64,000 bases of DNA from Acridotheres tristis (GCA_037013685.1 CM072906.1:7934001-7998000); one strand, 5' to 3'. Shown: positions 13,801 to 23,216, numbered from the stretch's first letter. The notes: generated from the letters alone by a model not told the origin. A program made the numbers and translations.

Positions 13801-14367
13801 AGCAGTGAGGCCATGGCTGTGCTGGCAGAGGGCTGGTAGTGCCCACATTCAGCACTTGTCCCCAGTTCCTTGAGCTGTGGATGTCTCAGAGGCTCTGGGG
13901 TGGCCAGGACAGCAGGTCAGTCTGGAAGCGGTGCCTCTGGGTTGGAGGAGTGCATGTCCCATTCCAGCCTGGGATAAACCAACCCCGTTTGGTTCTGACA
14001 CAAACCATGAGCAGAGCAGACACCAAGATGGATGTTGCCTGCTATGCTCGTGGTTGTGCAGTGCTGGTGCAAGGCCCAGCCCCTTGGGATACACTGTGGG
14101 CTAGACTGTGGCAGCAGCAGCGAACTGCTCCTGGTCTCCTGGCTCTGCTGATGACTCCTCTGTCCTTCTCCTTTTGGCCTCCAGGACGACATGACCGACT
14201 CCCTGCGGGATTACACCAACCTGCCCGAGGCTGCCCCCCTGCTCACCATCCTGGACATGTCAGCCCGGGCCAAGTACGTGATGGATGTGGAGGAGATCAC
14301 GCCCGAAATCGTGGAAGCCTTTGTCAGCGACTTTCTAGCAGACAAGCTAAAACCCGAGCCCATCTAA
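1805..14367 (+). CDS. NXN: Nucleoredoxin, exons 2-8 (5'-partial)
   Basis: Seven exons join into one open frame of 315 codons plus stop: 1805-1922, 3322-3455, 3777-3877, 4287-4393, 9258-9437, 11910-12034 and 14185-14367 (TAA at 14365-14367). All have AG/GT borders and compatible phases. The product matches the C-terminal three quarters of vertebrate nucleoredoxin; human NXN is about 435 residues, so roughly 120 residues in exon 1 lie upstream of the window. The thioredoxin-like active site W-C-P-P-C-R is intact and is split by intron 3: W is the last codon of exon 3, and CPPC opens exon 4. Later landmarks are MPWLAVPY, EFPWHPKP and the C-terminal KLKPEPI. From family knowledge, NXN is a cytosolic/nuclear oxidoreductase that binds Dishevelled and restrains Wnt signalling in a redox-dependent way. 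It is convergent with MRM3. Identification is very secure; only exon 1 and the promoter are missing. Confidence 0.97.
1923..3321 (+). other. NXN: NXN intron 2
   Basis: This 1.4 kb intron runs from donor GTAAGA to an acceptor with a C-rich tract and CCCCAG. It contains a (TA)n/(GA)n microsatellite at 2784-2820 and no supported gene. Confidence 0.85.
2784..2820. repeat. (TA)n(GA)n microsatellite
   Basis: A short run alternates TA dinucleotides with a GA block and then TATAGATATA. It is likely to be length-polymorphic and is intronic in NXN. Confidence 0.85.
3456..4286 (+). other. NXN: NXN introns 3 and 4 (flanking exon 4)
   Basis: Intron 3 (3456-3776, 321 bp) and intron 4 (3878-4286, 409 bp) flank the 101 bp exon 4 that carries CPPC. 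Both have standard GT-AG ends. Nothing else is recognised in them. Confidence 0.85.
4394..9257 (+). other. NXN: NXN intron 5
   Basis: This is a 4.9 kb intron. It holds a CR1 fragment at about 5123-5470 and, at about 6940-7510, an AT-richer non-repetitive stretch with several homeodomain-like TAAT cores and an exact ATGCAAAT octamer, which I flag only as a possible regulatory element. An unusually long antisense open frame (8797-10125) starts in this intron's 3' part. No spliced gene is supported. Confidence 0.8.
5123..5470 (-). mobile_element. CR1 LINE 3' fragment
   Basis: The stretch starts CATAGAATCAGAGAATAT, the reverse complement of the CR1 terminal ATTCTRTG repeat, and continues with the usual 3' CR1 text on the minus strand, including AGAAGGAACCC, CTCTTTCAGTGCTCAACC and TTTTTCCTGATATCCAACC. 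It is 5'-truncated, as most avian copies are. The left edge is clear; the right edge beyond about 5375 is approximate. Confidence 0.85.
9438..11909 (+). other. NXN: NXN intron 6
   Basis: This 2.5 kb intron lies between the exon ending CTCTTTGTAG (9437) and the exon starting ATTCAGAGG (11910), which together restore the codon for the Asp in FVDSEDDGE. No repeat family or gene is recognised in it. Confidence 0.8.
12035..14184 (+). other. NXN: NXN intron 7 with GC-rich core
   Basis: This 2.15 kb intron is unusually GC- and CpG-rich at about 12680-13560. Long open frames occur on both strands there, as expected where stop codons are depleted; none shows protein-like features. About 13020-13620 mixes CpG-rich and AT-rich blocks without repeats, which could suit an intronic regulatory element. 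Confidence 0.75.
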
Positions 14368-15385
14368 GGGGCCCCTGCCAACAGACATTATTTAAAACTA
14401 GGTCTCTCTTCCGCCGCTTGTGGATTCTCCAGCGTGTCCTCACGCCCGACCCAGTATCCAACCTTCTTGTGGTGCCTTGTTTTACGCAGTGAATCCTTCT
14501 CCTAAGCAAACTCCTTGAGATGCACTTTCAGCAGGGAGTTGTTGGCGTTTGGAGACTTCGCTTGTGCTTCATGGTGATATATCTCTAATAACCAGGCCAG
14601 AACTGTTACCATATCGTTATTTTATACATGGCACTAGCTAGCAGGCAAATCTTTTTTTGCATGGTGTTCTTCCCAACGTATGCATCAGGCAGTGGGTGGG
14701 GTTCTTGGGGCTCTTTTCTTTCTCCTCCTTCCACTTCTTTCCTTTCTCACCACCCCTGCTGACTAAATGACTTCCAGGAAGCAATAAGGAAACTGTCCCC
14801 ATCGCCCCTGGCCAGTCCTTTCTCTCCCACCCAAGTGCCCTGACAAGGCCAAGACTAAGTCTTAACTGCTGACAACCTCTGAAAGACCACGGCACAGCCA
14901 AGCTCTTCCTCCTGCGGGTGAGACCTTCCCTTGTGGGTTTCCCACCTCCCACTCCAAGCACCGACAGCCTTAGGCAGCGCTGGCTGTTCGTGTCAGGGTC
15001 CATCCCCCTGCCATGGGTGGGTATTCCCTCCGTCCCTCCCACTCTGAGCCAGGAGGAGGATCACCACCGGGCTGCCCTCACCTCTTGTCTCTTCCTTGTG
15101 CTCTCCCTGTCCACTTTCGTCCCTCTCTCTGGTATGAATTGTCCTCTTCCCTCTGTGTTAGTTGATTGAGCTGTTTTTCGTAGGTGTGTCCCAAACTCGA
15201 CGTTAATGGTGCTGTTCTTTAAAAAAAATAACCAAAAAAAAATAAAAAAAAAACCAACCCAAACCCTAAGAAAAAAAACCCCTTTTTCCCCTAACTCAAG
15301 CAGCACAGCCGAGCCCTTGAAAAGTGACATTGTAAAAACTGTACATGGTGATTGGAACTTTGTAATAAAACTGTTACAATGATCT
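14368..15385 (+). other. NXN: NXN 3' UTR
   Basis: About 1 kb of non-coding sequence follows the NXN stop and runs to a canonical AATAAA at 15364-15369, with cleavage expected about 15-20 bases later. It holds an A-rich tract at roughly 15221-15285 that could be primed internally by oligo-dT in cDNA libraries and so mimic an earlier 3' end. No other gene is seen in it. The exact cleavage position is inferred. Confidence 0.8.
15364..15369 (+). promoter_or_regulatory. NXN: NXN polyadenylation signal AATAAA
   Basis: This is a canonical hexamer 1 kb after the stop codon, followed by a TG-containing stretch. No other AATAAA in the UTR lies outside the A-rich tract, so this is the best candidate for the main NXN 3' end. 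Confidence 0.75.
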
Positions 15386-16214
15386 TGTCCCGCAGGGGTG
15401 CCCATTGCTGCGTCCTGGTGTCACGGAGGGACAGAAGTCCTCCTTGTGTGGGGGAAGAGGAGCCCACAGCCTGACCCCATGCAGAGGTGGCCCCTGGGCT
15501 CACACAGCCCCTGCCTGTGCCTGCTTTGCTGGGGTGGGTCAGAGCTCTCCTGGAGGGAGGGAACCCTTTGGCAGCCACTGGGGCATTCCCAGCCTGAATA
15601 GCGGGTGTTGTGCAAGCCACTGCTTTTCCCTTTCAGCTCATTAGTCAGCCATAGCAGGATTATGGCCTCCTCTTTTATCCTGCTGCAGCTTCCCACCCTG
15701 CCAGGAGCTGGGAACAGCCGCCAGCTCGGCCTGTATAAACCCAGCCTGTGTTTTGCACGTTTCAGGGATTCCCATGTTCAGCAGTGATGAACTGACTGGG
15801 GAGCAGTTCCAGGAGCAGCCCAGCACCTCCCAGCAGTGGTGTGGTCAGGAGTGATTGTTGGAGCTCAGGGTTTGGGTAAGCACAGGCAGGACCTATTCAG
15901 GTGGCAGCAATCTGGTCTTTCTGACCCCAAACCACAGCCAGCAGCCAGGCTGGGAAGGACACACGCTGTCAGCAGCAGCCTGGCAGGGACAGCACAGAGG
16001 GATCTCAGGTCTCTCTGCATCTCCTGGATGAAAGGGCTGGAGCAGGGGGGAACTGGCTGAGGTGAGGCCAGAGCTGCTACTCTGCCTTCCCCTTCTCACT
16101 GTGATCACCCTTCCCTTCTCTCTAGCATCACCATGTGGCCACTACAGCCACTGGGAGCCACACACTCATGCCAGCATTCATTAGCCTTAAATACTCATTT
16201 ACTACAAACCAAAC
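15386..16214. other. NXN-MRM3 intergenic gap
   Basis: About 0.8 kb lies between the two convergent 3' ends. I see no gene, RNA gene or recognisable repeat in it. Confidence 0.7.
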
Positions 16215-16229
16215 AGCTCGAGCTGCTCT

Positions 16230-16235
16230 TTTATT
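16230..16235 (-). promoter_or_regulatory. MRM3: MRM3 polyadenylation signal AATAAA
   Basis: TTTATT on the plus strand is AATAAA on the MRM3 strand, only about 60 bases after the MRM3 stop codon. This gives MRM3 a very short 3' UTR, with the cleavage site expected near 16215. Confidence 0.75.
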
Positions 16236-16294
16236 AACTCTCAAGGGAACTCTCAAGGCAAGAAGTGCTCCTTCAGCACCCAAACCACAGCAGT

Positions 16295-18507
16295 TCAGCC
16301 AGGCACAGGCAACTTCTGCCTGTCATCCTTCTTGTGCCTCCACAGCAGCTGCCTCTTGCCCTCGAACAGCACGATGCCAGCAGCAATAGCAGAGTTCAAG
16401 CTGTCCACACCTGGCACCACAGGAATGAGCAGTCTCTTCCCCCCCGTGCTGGCTGCCAGCCGGAGCGCGGGCGGGCTCAGGCCGTGGGTCTCCCCTCCGA
16501 TCACCACGGCCACTGGAGCCCGTGCCCAGTCCTCATAGTAATGCTGTGCAGCCAGCTCTGGGACTGCTGCTGCTCCCTCCTCATCCTCGTGCTCAGGAGC
16601 AGCCTTGGGGCTGGGTTTCACAGGAGGTTTTGGGCTGGCAGGAGCAGAGCCAGCCGTGCCGGCCGCAGCGTCGGGGTCGTTGTTGTCGGCCACGCTGACC
16701 TGGACGCCAGCAGGGAGGTTGGTGGGAACAGACTCCCAGTCCAGGTTGGCAATGATGGGCACACGGAAATGAGCCCCCATGCCTGCACGGAGCACCTTGG
16801 GCTCCCACGGATCCACACAGCCTGGGAAGGAACAGGGAGAAACAGTGACAGTGCAGGGATTCCCAGAAGGATTCAGCAGCCACAGCAAACCATGCCCAAC
16901 ACTCCTTACAAACCCTGGGGAACATCTCCAAGCACCTTGCTCCCTGCCTTACCCCCAGGCTACTCAAACTCTTACCTTTGGTGAGCAGCACTTTCTCACA
17001 GCCTGCTCCTGCTGCAGATCTCAAAATAGTCCCCAAGTTTCCTGGATCTCGGATGTTGTCACAGATGAGGAGCAGTGGCAGGGAGTTAGCGAGCTGAGCT
17101 GCAGGGTAGGACATCTTGGCAGGGTCAGGCTTGGAAAAGATGCCTGAGGAAATGAAGTGTGACAGGTTTATGACTGACCCAGCCCAAGGAGAGGCCTGCT
17201 CTGAGAGAGTTGGCCCAAATCTCACTAAAGATGTGCTGGAGGATGTGTTAGGAAAAGCACCACCTAAAGGAACTTTGAGCAGAGTTTGTCACTTGGCAAG
17301 AAGAACTGATTTTCCAGCAGTGCTATGTCTAAGGAAAGATTATTAAGAGAGTCATTATCCTAAATAAGAAGAGTTTCCCTTGGGCAGTGTTGCAACTTTT
17401 TCATTGGCAACTTACCTAGAAGCCCCTGAGGAGTTACGAGGTCAGACCAGGTCTTAATGTCTTCAAATTTCACCTTAACCAAGCTGGCTCGTTTTATCTC
17501 TGCCTCAGGCAGCAGTTTCAGGTGCCCCACGGTGCTGAAGAAAAGTGTCTGTGGCACAGCTCCTGCTTCCAGTGCATCCTTGATCAGCCTGTGCCCCTCC
17601 AGCAGAACCTTCCCGTGATTATCCCGAAACTTCTTTGACTTGGCAATAGTCACCACTTTTCTGTGGAGAAATTATTCGGAGCACATGGCTGTGATGTTCA
17701 CAACACCTTCAGTCTGACCTTCATCAGCCCCTGAGAGCTTCTCTGGGAGATCACAAAGATGATCTGAGGGATGGAGCACCTATCCTAGGCAGAAAGGCTG
17801 GGCGAGGTGGCTCTGGGGTGACCTTTAGAGCACCTTTCAGTACCTGAAAGAGAGCTGGTGAAGGACTTCAACGAGGGTCTGCAGTGCCAGGATAATGGGG
17901 AATGGTTTAAACTACCAGAGGGCAGGATTAGATGGAATATTGGGAAGGAATTCTTCCCTGGGAGGCACAGGTTACCCAGAGCATCTGTGGCTGCCCCATC
18001 GCTGGAAGTGTCCAAGGCCAGGCTGGATGATGACTGGAGCACCCTGGTCTGGGGGAGGGTGTCCGTGCCATGGTAAGGGGTGTTACAGGATGGGCTTTCA
18101 GCTCCCTTCCAACCCAACCACTCCCCGGTTCTATGAAGCCCTCCGGTATCTCCAGCCTGGCAGTACGTGTCAGTCTCCCCCCTTTCCTCCCAAGAGCGGA
18201 ACTCCCCTCCCGTTCAGTTCTGAGGGTCAACACGGCCGGGCCCCGCTCCCCGCGCTCACCCCAGCCTGCGATCCCCGGGCGCCGCTTTCTCGTACCACAG
18301 CCCCGGCGCGGCCGCTCCGCGCTCCACGGCGGCCGGAGGCGGCGGAGGCTGCGGCGGCGGAGGCTGCGGGCGTTCCGCGGAGCTCTGCGGCTGCAGGACC
18401 CGCACGGGGCTCCGCCGCAGCGCCCGCACCCCGCGCCGCCCCGCCGGGTCCCCCCGCGCCCCGCGGGGCCTCAGCAGCGCCCGCCACGCTCGGCCCAGCG
18501 CCGCCAT
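16295..18507 (-). CDS. MRM3: Mitochondrial rRNA 2'-O-methyltransferase 3
   Basis: Four minus-strand exons, 18260-18507, 17416-17660, 16976-17143 and 16295-16821, encode 395 residues (human about 420). The ATG at 18505-18507 opens MAALGRAWRALLRPRG, an Arg-rich N terminus suited to mitochondrial import. Exon 1 contains RALRRSPVRVLQP and ends GDRRLG. SPOUT/SpoU landmarks are all present: NIRDPGNLG at residues 194-202, VVIGGETHG at 326-334, and IPVVPGVDSLNSAIAAG at 353-369. From family knowledge, MRM3 methylates a guanosine of the large mitochondrial rRNA in the peptidyl-transferase region. Oddities are a Pro/Gln-rich stretch in exon 1 and, at about residues 268-316, a low-complexity Ala/Pro/Lys/Glu linker that does not resemble the human sequence there. 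It is head-to-head with GLOD4 and tail-to-tail with NXN. Confidence 0.96.
17661..18259 (-). other. MRM3: MRM3 intron 1
   Basis: This 599 bp intron is largely occupied by a CR1 3' end inserted on the opposite strand. The donor GTGAGC lies inside the CpG-rich promoter block, and the acceptor is CTCCACAG. The other MRM3 introns (17144-17415 and 16822-16975) are short and featureless. Confidence 0.9.
17770..18136 (+). mobile_element. CR1 LINE 3' end in MRM3 intron 1
   Basis: The copy reads in CR1 order on the plus strand: GGAGCACCTATCCTAGGCAG, then TTTCAGTACCTGAAAGAG, GGAATGGTTTAAACTACCAG, GGTTACCCAGAGCATCTGTG, and the end CCCTTCCAACCCAACCACTC with TTCTATGA. It is a fairly intact 3' end of about 370 bp. 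It ends about 370 bases from the MRM3 start codon, antisense to MRM3. Confidence 0.92.
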
Positions 18508-18590
18508 GCCGGCGGCACCGCCCCCTGACGTCACCGCCCCTACGTCACCGCGTACCAGCGCCGCCGCGTGACGTCACGGCCGCCGCCGCC
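18508..18590. promoter_or_regulatory. MRM3/GLOD4 bidirectional promoter with CREs
   Basis: Only 83 bp separate the two divergent start codons (MRM3 at 18507 on -, GLOD4 at 18591 on +). The interval holds two exact palindromic CRE sites, TGACGTCA at 18526-18533 and 18569-18576, and a CRE-like TACGTCAC at 18541-18548, within a CpG-rich block spanning about 18180-18720. There is no TATA box. Control of both genes by CREB/ATF-family factors is an inference from the motifs. Both 5' UTRs must be very short or overlapping. Confidence 0.85.
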
Positions 18591-21500
18591 ATGGCCGCCC
18601 GCCGGGCGCTGCACTTCGTGTTCAAAGTGGGGGACAGGGCCCGCACGGCGCGGTTCTACCGGGAGCTGCTGGGCATGAGGGTGAGCGGGGACGGGGGCGA
18701 GCGGGGGCTGCCGAGAACGGGCCGTGCTGCGCCCGCCGTGACCCCGGAGCGCGGCCACGGCCATGGGGAATGGGGATGGGGAATGGGGATGGGGATGGGG
18801 ATGGGGATAGGAATTGGGGTGGGGATGGGGAATAGGGACGGAATGGGAATGGGAATTGGTATTGGGCTGGAGATGGAATGGGAATGGTGATTGGGATTGG
18901 GCTGGAGATGGAAATGGGATGGGCATGGGGATGGAAATGGAATGGGAATGGGGACTGGGGTGGAGATGGGGATGGAAATGGAAAGGGAGTGGGGATGGGG
19001 ATGGAAATAGAAATGAAATGCGAATGGGGATTGGGGTTGGGATGGGGATGAGGATAGAGTGGGGATGAGGATGGGATGGGGGAGGAATGGGAATGGGGAT
19101 TGAGATGGGAATGAGGAAGGATTGGGATGGGGATGGGAGCCACATCGTGCCCGCGCTGGCCCTGTCCCCGCCCGTTTCACCAGGCCTAGGGAAGGGGTTC
19201 TGGGTTGGAACGAGGTGATTTTCGAGGTCACCCCCCAGCCCAAAGCGTTGTGTGGTTCTCCAGGTGCTGCGGCACGAGGAGTTCGAGGAGGGCTGCAAGG
19301 CCACCTGCAATGGGTGAGTGCCCTGCCTGCCCCGAGCCCCCGGTGCCAGCTGCTAGCTCACAGTAATGCAAGGGCTGGCTTGTATTTTATTAAATTGCTT
19401 CCCTTGGAACCTACAGCCCCCCGTTCTGTGTAGGTGTGCTGCTTATATTGAACATAAATACCCCACCTAGCAATTGGTATTTAACTATTGAATTATTTCT
19501 AACTAGGACCTACGTTCAGTCCCACTGATTATTTATATAGGTGTGGCACAATCAAGGTTCTTGAGTTAAAAATCACTCCTGGTAGCCCTAAAGGCTTTTG
19601 TAAAGAAAAAGGAATAAAAGAAAGAAGTAGGAATAAATTTCTTTGTGAAATTGAAGCAAACTTATGGTTTGGTGCCGTTTCCTACTTAGCAATAAGGAAG
19701 TGGTTGTATAATTGCAGCTAATGAGCAGCCTGTGCTCTTAAAGCACGAGCTGTTAATGAGATAGAATAACTTTTATCATATGGCCATGAATGACAGCCCA
19801 GGGTCAAATCTGCCATGATTTCACTCTAGAAATGCAATTCCTCCTTGAAACACAAATACTTGCCAGTTCTTGCTGGTTACTTTTCATACTAATGACACTA
19901 AAATATGGATAATGTGGATATTCCAGCCCTTATGATGGAAAATGGAGCAAGACCATGGTGGGCTTTGGACCAGAGGACAATCACTTTGTGGCAGAGCTGA
20001 CTTACAACTATGGCATTGGAGAATATCGCCTGGGCAACGACTTCCTGGTGAGTTCCACTCCAAGCAGCCAAACCTCCTCAGGATAAGCTGATTTACTTTA
20101 ATAATTAAAAGCTAGTTTGTCACATGGGTTGTACCAGCTGTTTTTCTAATGCTGTTTGGTCCCTTAAACACTTCAGTGTTGCTCTGAGTTGGAAGAGCAG
20201 AAACCAGAGCAGATTTGTGCTCACTTAAGGTCCAGGAAACATTTTTTGAGCTCTGCCTCTGCTCTGTGTGTAGGACAGCTGGTGTTTGCTGCCAGATCCA
20301 ATGTGGAATGCTGAGCTAGGAAGGACTTGCTGCAGGAAAACACTCTTATATTTATTATTAATATTTTTTTGTGATTTAGTGGCTGGCAGCAGATGGAGAT
20401 CTCGTGTTTCCTGTGTGAAAACAGGTGATGTCTCTGCATCCACCCCATGGATTTTGTTGTGTCCTCTCTAGGGCATCACTCTGGTGTCCAGCCAGGCTGT
20501 CAGCAATGCCAAGAAGATGGGGTGGCCCCTCAAAGAAGTCACCTCTGGTGTCTTTGAAACTGAAGCCCCAGGAGGATACAAGTTCTACCTGGAAGACAAA
20601 GAACAGCTCAAGCAAGGTGAAATATTTACCCTTACTGGTGTTCAGCAGAGATTTACCACTGGGGTATCAGTGTGTGTTTATTTTATATGCATTTTATAAA
20701 ACAGAACACTATTTTGTCATTTCTCTGTTACTTCTCAAGAATGCAAAGCTGTGTGTTTAAGCCTATAATTGCAGCTAATTTGAAATTATTGTAATCCTCA
20801 AGATCCCGTGTGGAAGGTCACCCTGGGTGTCTCAGACCTGCAGAAGTCTGTGAGCTACTGGTCTGGTTTGCTTGGGATGAAAATATACGAGAAGGATGAG
20901 GAGAAACAAAGGGCTTTGCTGGGCTATGCTGATAACCAGGTCAGTCCTTGGAAAAACCACCACAAAAACTTCTGGTTTCCTGACAACAGAATCTTAAAAG
21001 GAAAAAAAGTTCTTAATTAAGCCAACTGTGCCCTTAATTATGAGCGTTTTAATTGAAGCTGCATACACTCAGCTGTGTTTTTAGAAAAATCAAAGCTGTG
21101 GTTTGCTCTGGTGATTCTGGCTTGTTGGGAAACGCATGGATGGGGGATTTTGGAATAATCACCCACATCCTGGAGATAAAGCTGCAGCCTGGAGAACAGT
21201 GTCCCTGCAAGCCAGGCTGGGTTTTTCCCTGTTCCAGTGCAAGCTGGAGCTGAAGGCTGTTGGAGGGGCAGTGGATCACGGCACGGCATTTGGACGCATC
21301 GCCTTCTCCTGTGCCAGGGAAGAGGTAACAGCCCCACTTCCCTCACCCCTTCCCTCACCCCACAGCTGGGAAAGGCAATTTTTAGTGTTAACAACATAAC
21401 CCTGAGCAGATCTTTTGTTTTCTTTTTTTCAGCTGCCAAACATTGAAGCCCTGATGAAAAAGGAGAATCAGAAAATTTTGACGCCTCTGGTGAGCTTGGA

Positions 21501-22090
21501 CACGCCTGGCAAAGCCACGGTGCAAGTGGTGATTCTGGCTGATCCTGTGAGTAAAACTGGAAACAATGATTAAATTTGGTTTAAATTTCTCCTTACCACT
21601 GGTTATAACTGAGCTGCTTCCTTTTAGGATGGCCATGAAATCTGTTTTGTGGGAGATGAAGCGTTCAGAGAGCTGTCCAAGGTGGACCCTAATGGTGACA
21701 AGCTGTTGGATGATGTAAGTGACTGCAAATTCATTTTCCTCCTGATTAGAGATACCTGTAAAATCCAGTTTTCATTCCATGTTTAGTTTTTCCTAGAAGC
21801 AAATTACCCAGGCTTGGTAAGGAAAAGAAATCTGTTTTTAAAGCTCACTTAGTGCCCTGGGTGGAGTTTTCCAGCCTGGCTCTTGGGGCATGGTCACATT
21901 ATTTGCTGTGGCAGAGAACATTGGTTTTCAGTGTCAATTCTCCTTCCTAGTAGCTAAAAAATAATTTATCCTTCCAGAGAGCTTTCCTCCTGTTCTGACC
22001 ACATCCACACTTGTCTTTGTGCAGGCCATGGCTGCAGACAACAGTGACAAGTGGTTTGCTGAGCACAACATGAAGAAGGTTTCAGCTTAG
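18591..22090 (+). CDS. GLOD4: Glyoxalase domain-containing protein 4
   Basis: Nine exons encode 298 residues, the same length as human GLOD4: 18591-18680, 19264-19313, 19927-20047, 20472-20616, 20803-20939, 21238-21324, 21433-21546, 21628-21714 and 22025-22090 (TAG). The ATG sits in a strong GCCGCCATGG context. Two vicinal-oxygen-chelate (glyoxalase-like) modules are seen, at about residues 5-130 ([39 protein letters not shown]) and 137-260 ([60 protein letters not shown]). The protein has been reported in mitochondria, but its enzymatic activity is not well established, so I name no substrate. It shares a promoter with MRM3. Intron 1 is dominated by a G-rich minisatellite. Identification is secure. 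Confidence 0.97.
18763..19138. repeat. GGGATGG/GGAATGG minisatellite in GLOD4 intron 1
   Basis: About 375 bp of degenerate hexamer-like units (GGGGATGG, GGAATGG, GGAGATGG) fill most of GLOD4 intron 1, starting about 80 bp after the exon 1 donor. The G-rich strand is the GLOD4 sense strand. The repeat keeps several frames open and so creates low-complexity open frames on both strands that are not genes. Confidence 0.93.
19314..20471 (+). other. GLOD4: GLOD4 introns 2 and 3 (flanking exon 3)
   Basis: Intron 2 (19314-19926, 613 bp) and intron 3 (20048-20471, 424 bp) flank the 121 bp exon 3. Both have GT-AG ends. No repeat or other gene was recognised. Confidence 0.85.
21715..22024 (+). other. 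GLOD4: GLOD4 intron 8
   Basis: This 310 bp GT-AG intron precedes the last coding exon. Nothing else is seen in it. Introns 4-7 of GLOD4 are each under 300 bp and equally plain. Confidence 0.85.
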
Positions 22091-23010
22091 CTGGAGGAAT
22101 GGACTGGGCTGCTCCTCTGTGCCTTGGAGTTCTCCCAAGAAAATGCCCATCCTGGTTAAAGTGCTGCCTTCCCAGTCAGAGGGTGCTGGGATGTCCCGTG
22201 GTGGTTCTTTTGGGTTGATTTAAGCTGATGTCTCTGGCCTGCTGCTCTCTCCCTTCCAGCAAATCACATCTCCTCCTTCCAAAAAATGGGGCTGTACAGC
22301 AAAGGAGCAGCTGAGCCCTCGGCTTCAAAAACAAGGATCATTAGTCAGGAAAACCTCACATTTCTTGTTGTTGTTATACTTGAAAGAAAGGTGAATAGAT
22401 ACTTTATTTTCTGATTAATTAATTTTCTGATCAAATTGCTTTAGCTGTCTTTTATTTGCAGGCTAGAGAGGAGATTTTGAGGTGGCTGCTCCCCTTCTCC
22501 AGTGGGGTGTGGGGATGGAGTGCATCCTTTTATTGGGAACAAAGAAATGTTCTTGCCAAACCATGTGAATACTCCAGTCCTTGTTTCCATTCTAAGGTGT
22601 TTCCCCAACTCTCAAGATGAAATGTTCACTTGGGAAGCCCGTGGTGTGTTTCTCACTGGGATCCTGGTGGTGATGGAGTGGTTTCCACCCCTTCTCAAGG
22701 AGATTTCCACATTCCAGGAGGGAGCTGAGGCTGTGCTTTGGGGTTTGTAGCTGCACTGTCTGCTGAAGTGCAAGGGGGCAGCTTGAAGTAAGCTTTGAAA
22801 TAAGTTTTGCAATTAGCTTTTGGTGAGACAACACTGCCTTTGGAAATATCACTTCAGGGTTTATTCCATTGGAATGAAGTCACTCTGCTGGTGGAATAAA
22901 AGCTGGGAATACAGGGAGTCATACCTGCCATCGTTTGTGCCAGGTATGTTTCCTGACTTGTCATTTTCTTGATGAAAACCTTAAATAAAATACCTTAAAT
23001 CAGGTTTTCA
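22091..23010 (+). other. GLOD4: GLOD4 3' UTR and 3' flank
   Basis: This is non-coding sequence after the GLOD4 stop. AATAAA occurs at 22895-22900 and again at 22984-22989; either could serve the main 3' end. Two perfect inverted repeats lie between and around them (22920-22948 and 22971-23012), the second with its AATAAA in the loop. Confidence 0.7.
22895..22900 (+). promoter_or_regulatory. GLOD4: GLOD4 polyadenylation signal AATAAA (candidate 1)
   Basis: This canonical hexamer about 800 bases after the stop codon is the more upstream of two candidates and is followed by a TGTGCC/GTATGTTT GU-rich stretch typical of a downstream element. Confidence 0.65.
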
Positions 23011-23200
23011 TCATGAAACTGAGTTTCACGGAGGAGATCAGGCAGTGTTGTCGCTTTTGAGCTGAAACAGGAAATTTTTCTGCGATTTTGTCCGAGCTTT
23101 TCAATTCCGCTTTAATGACGGGTTTGAATCCTATTCGTCGAATTAAACACGTTGCTATTGGAGCAGGGTAATGAATTGATTAATTAAGCTCAGCTCCGCG

Positions 23201-23216
23201 CCGCTAGGGGGCGCTG
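23201..23216 (+). promoter_or_regulatory. CTCF-like site upstream of GEMIN4
   Basis: CCGCTAGGGGGCGCTG closely resembles the CTCF core consensus (CCNNNAGGGGGCGC type). It lies in the gap between GLOD4 and GEMIN4, about 60 bases before the GEMIN4 start codon. This is a motif match only; occupancy is unknown. Confidence 0.6.

Noticed and set aside
15221..15285. A-rich tract with AATAAA-like words in the NXN 3' UTR, considered as a retroposon tail or the true polyadenylation site
   Set aside because: No element body or target-site duplication is evident, and the AATAAA at 15364 is a better 3' end; the tract is treated as part of the UTR.
18540..19310. Minus-strand open frames rich in Pro, His, Ser and Ile (up to 256 codons)
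   Set aside because: They arise from the GGGATGG minisatellite in GLOD4 intron 1, which contains no stop in several frames.
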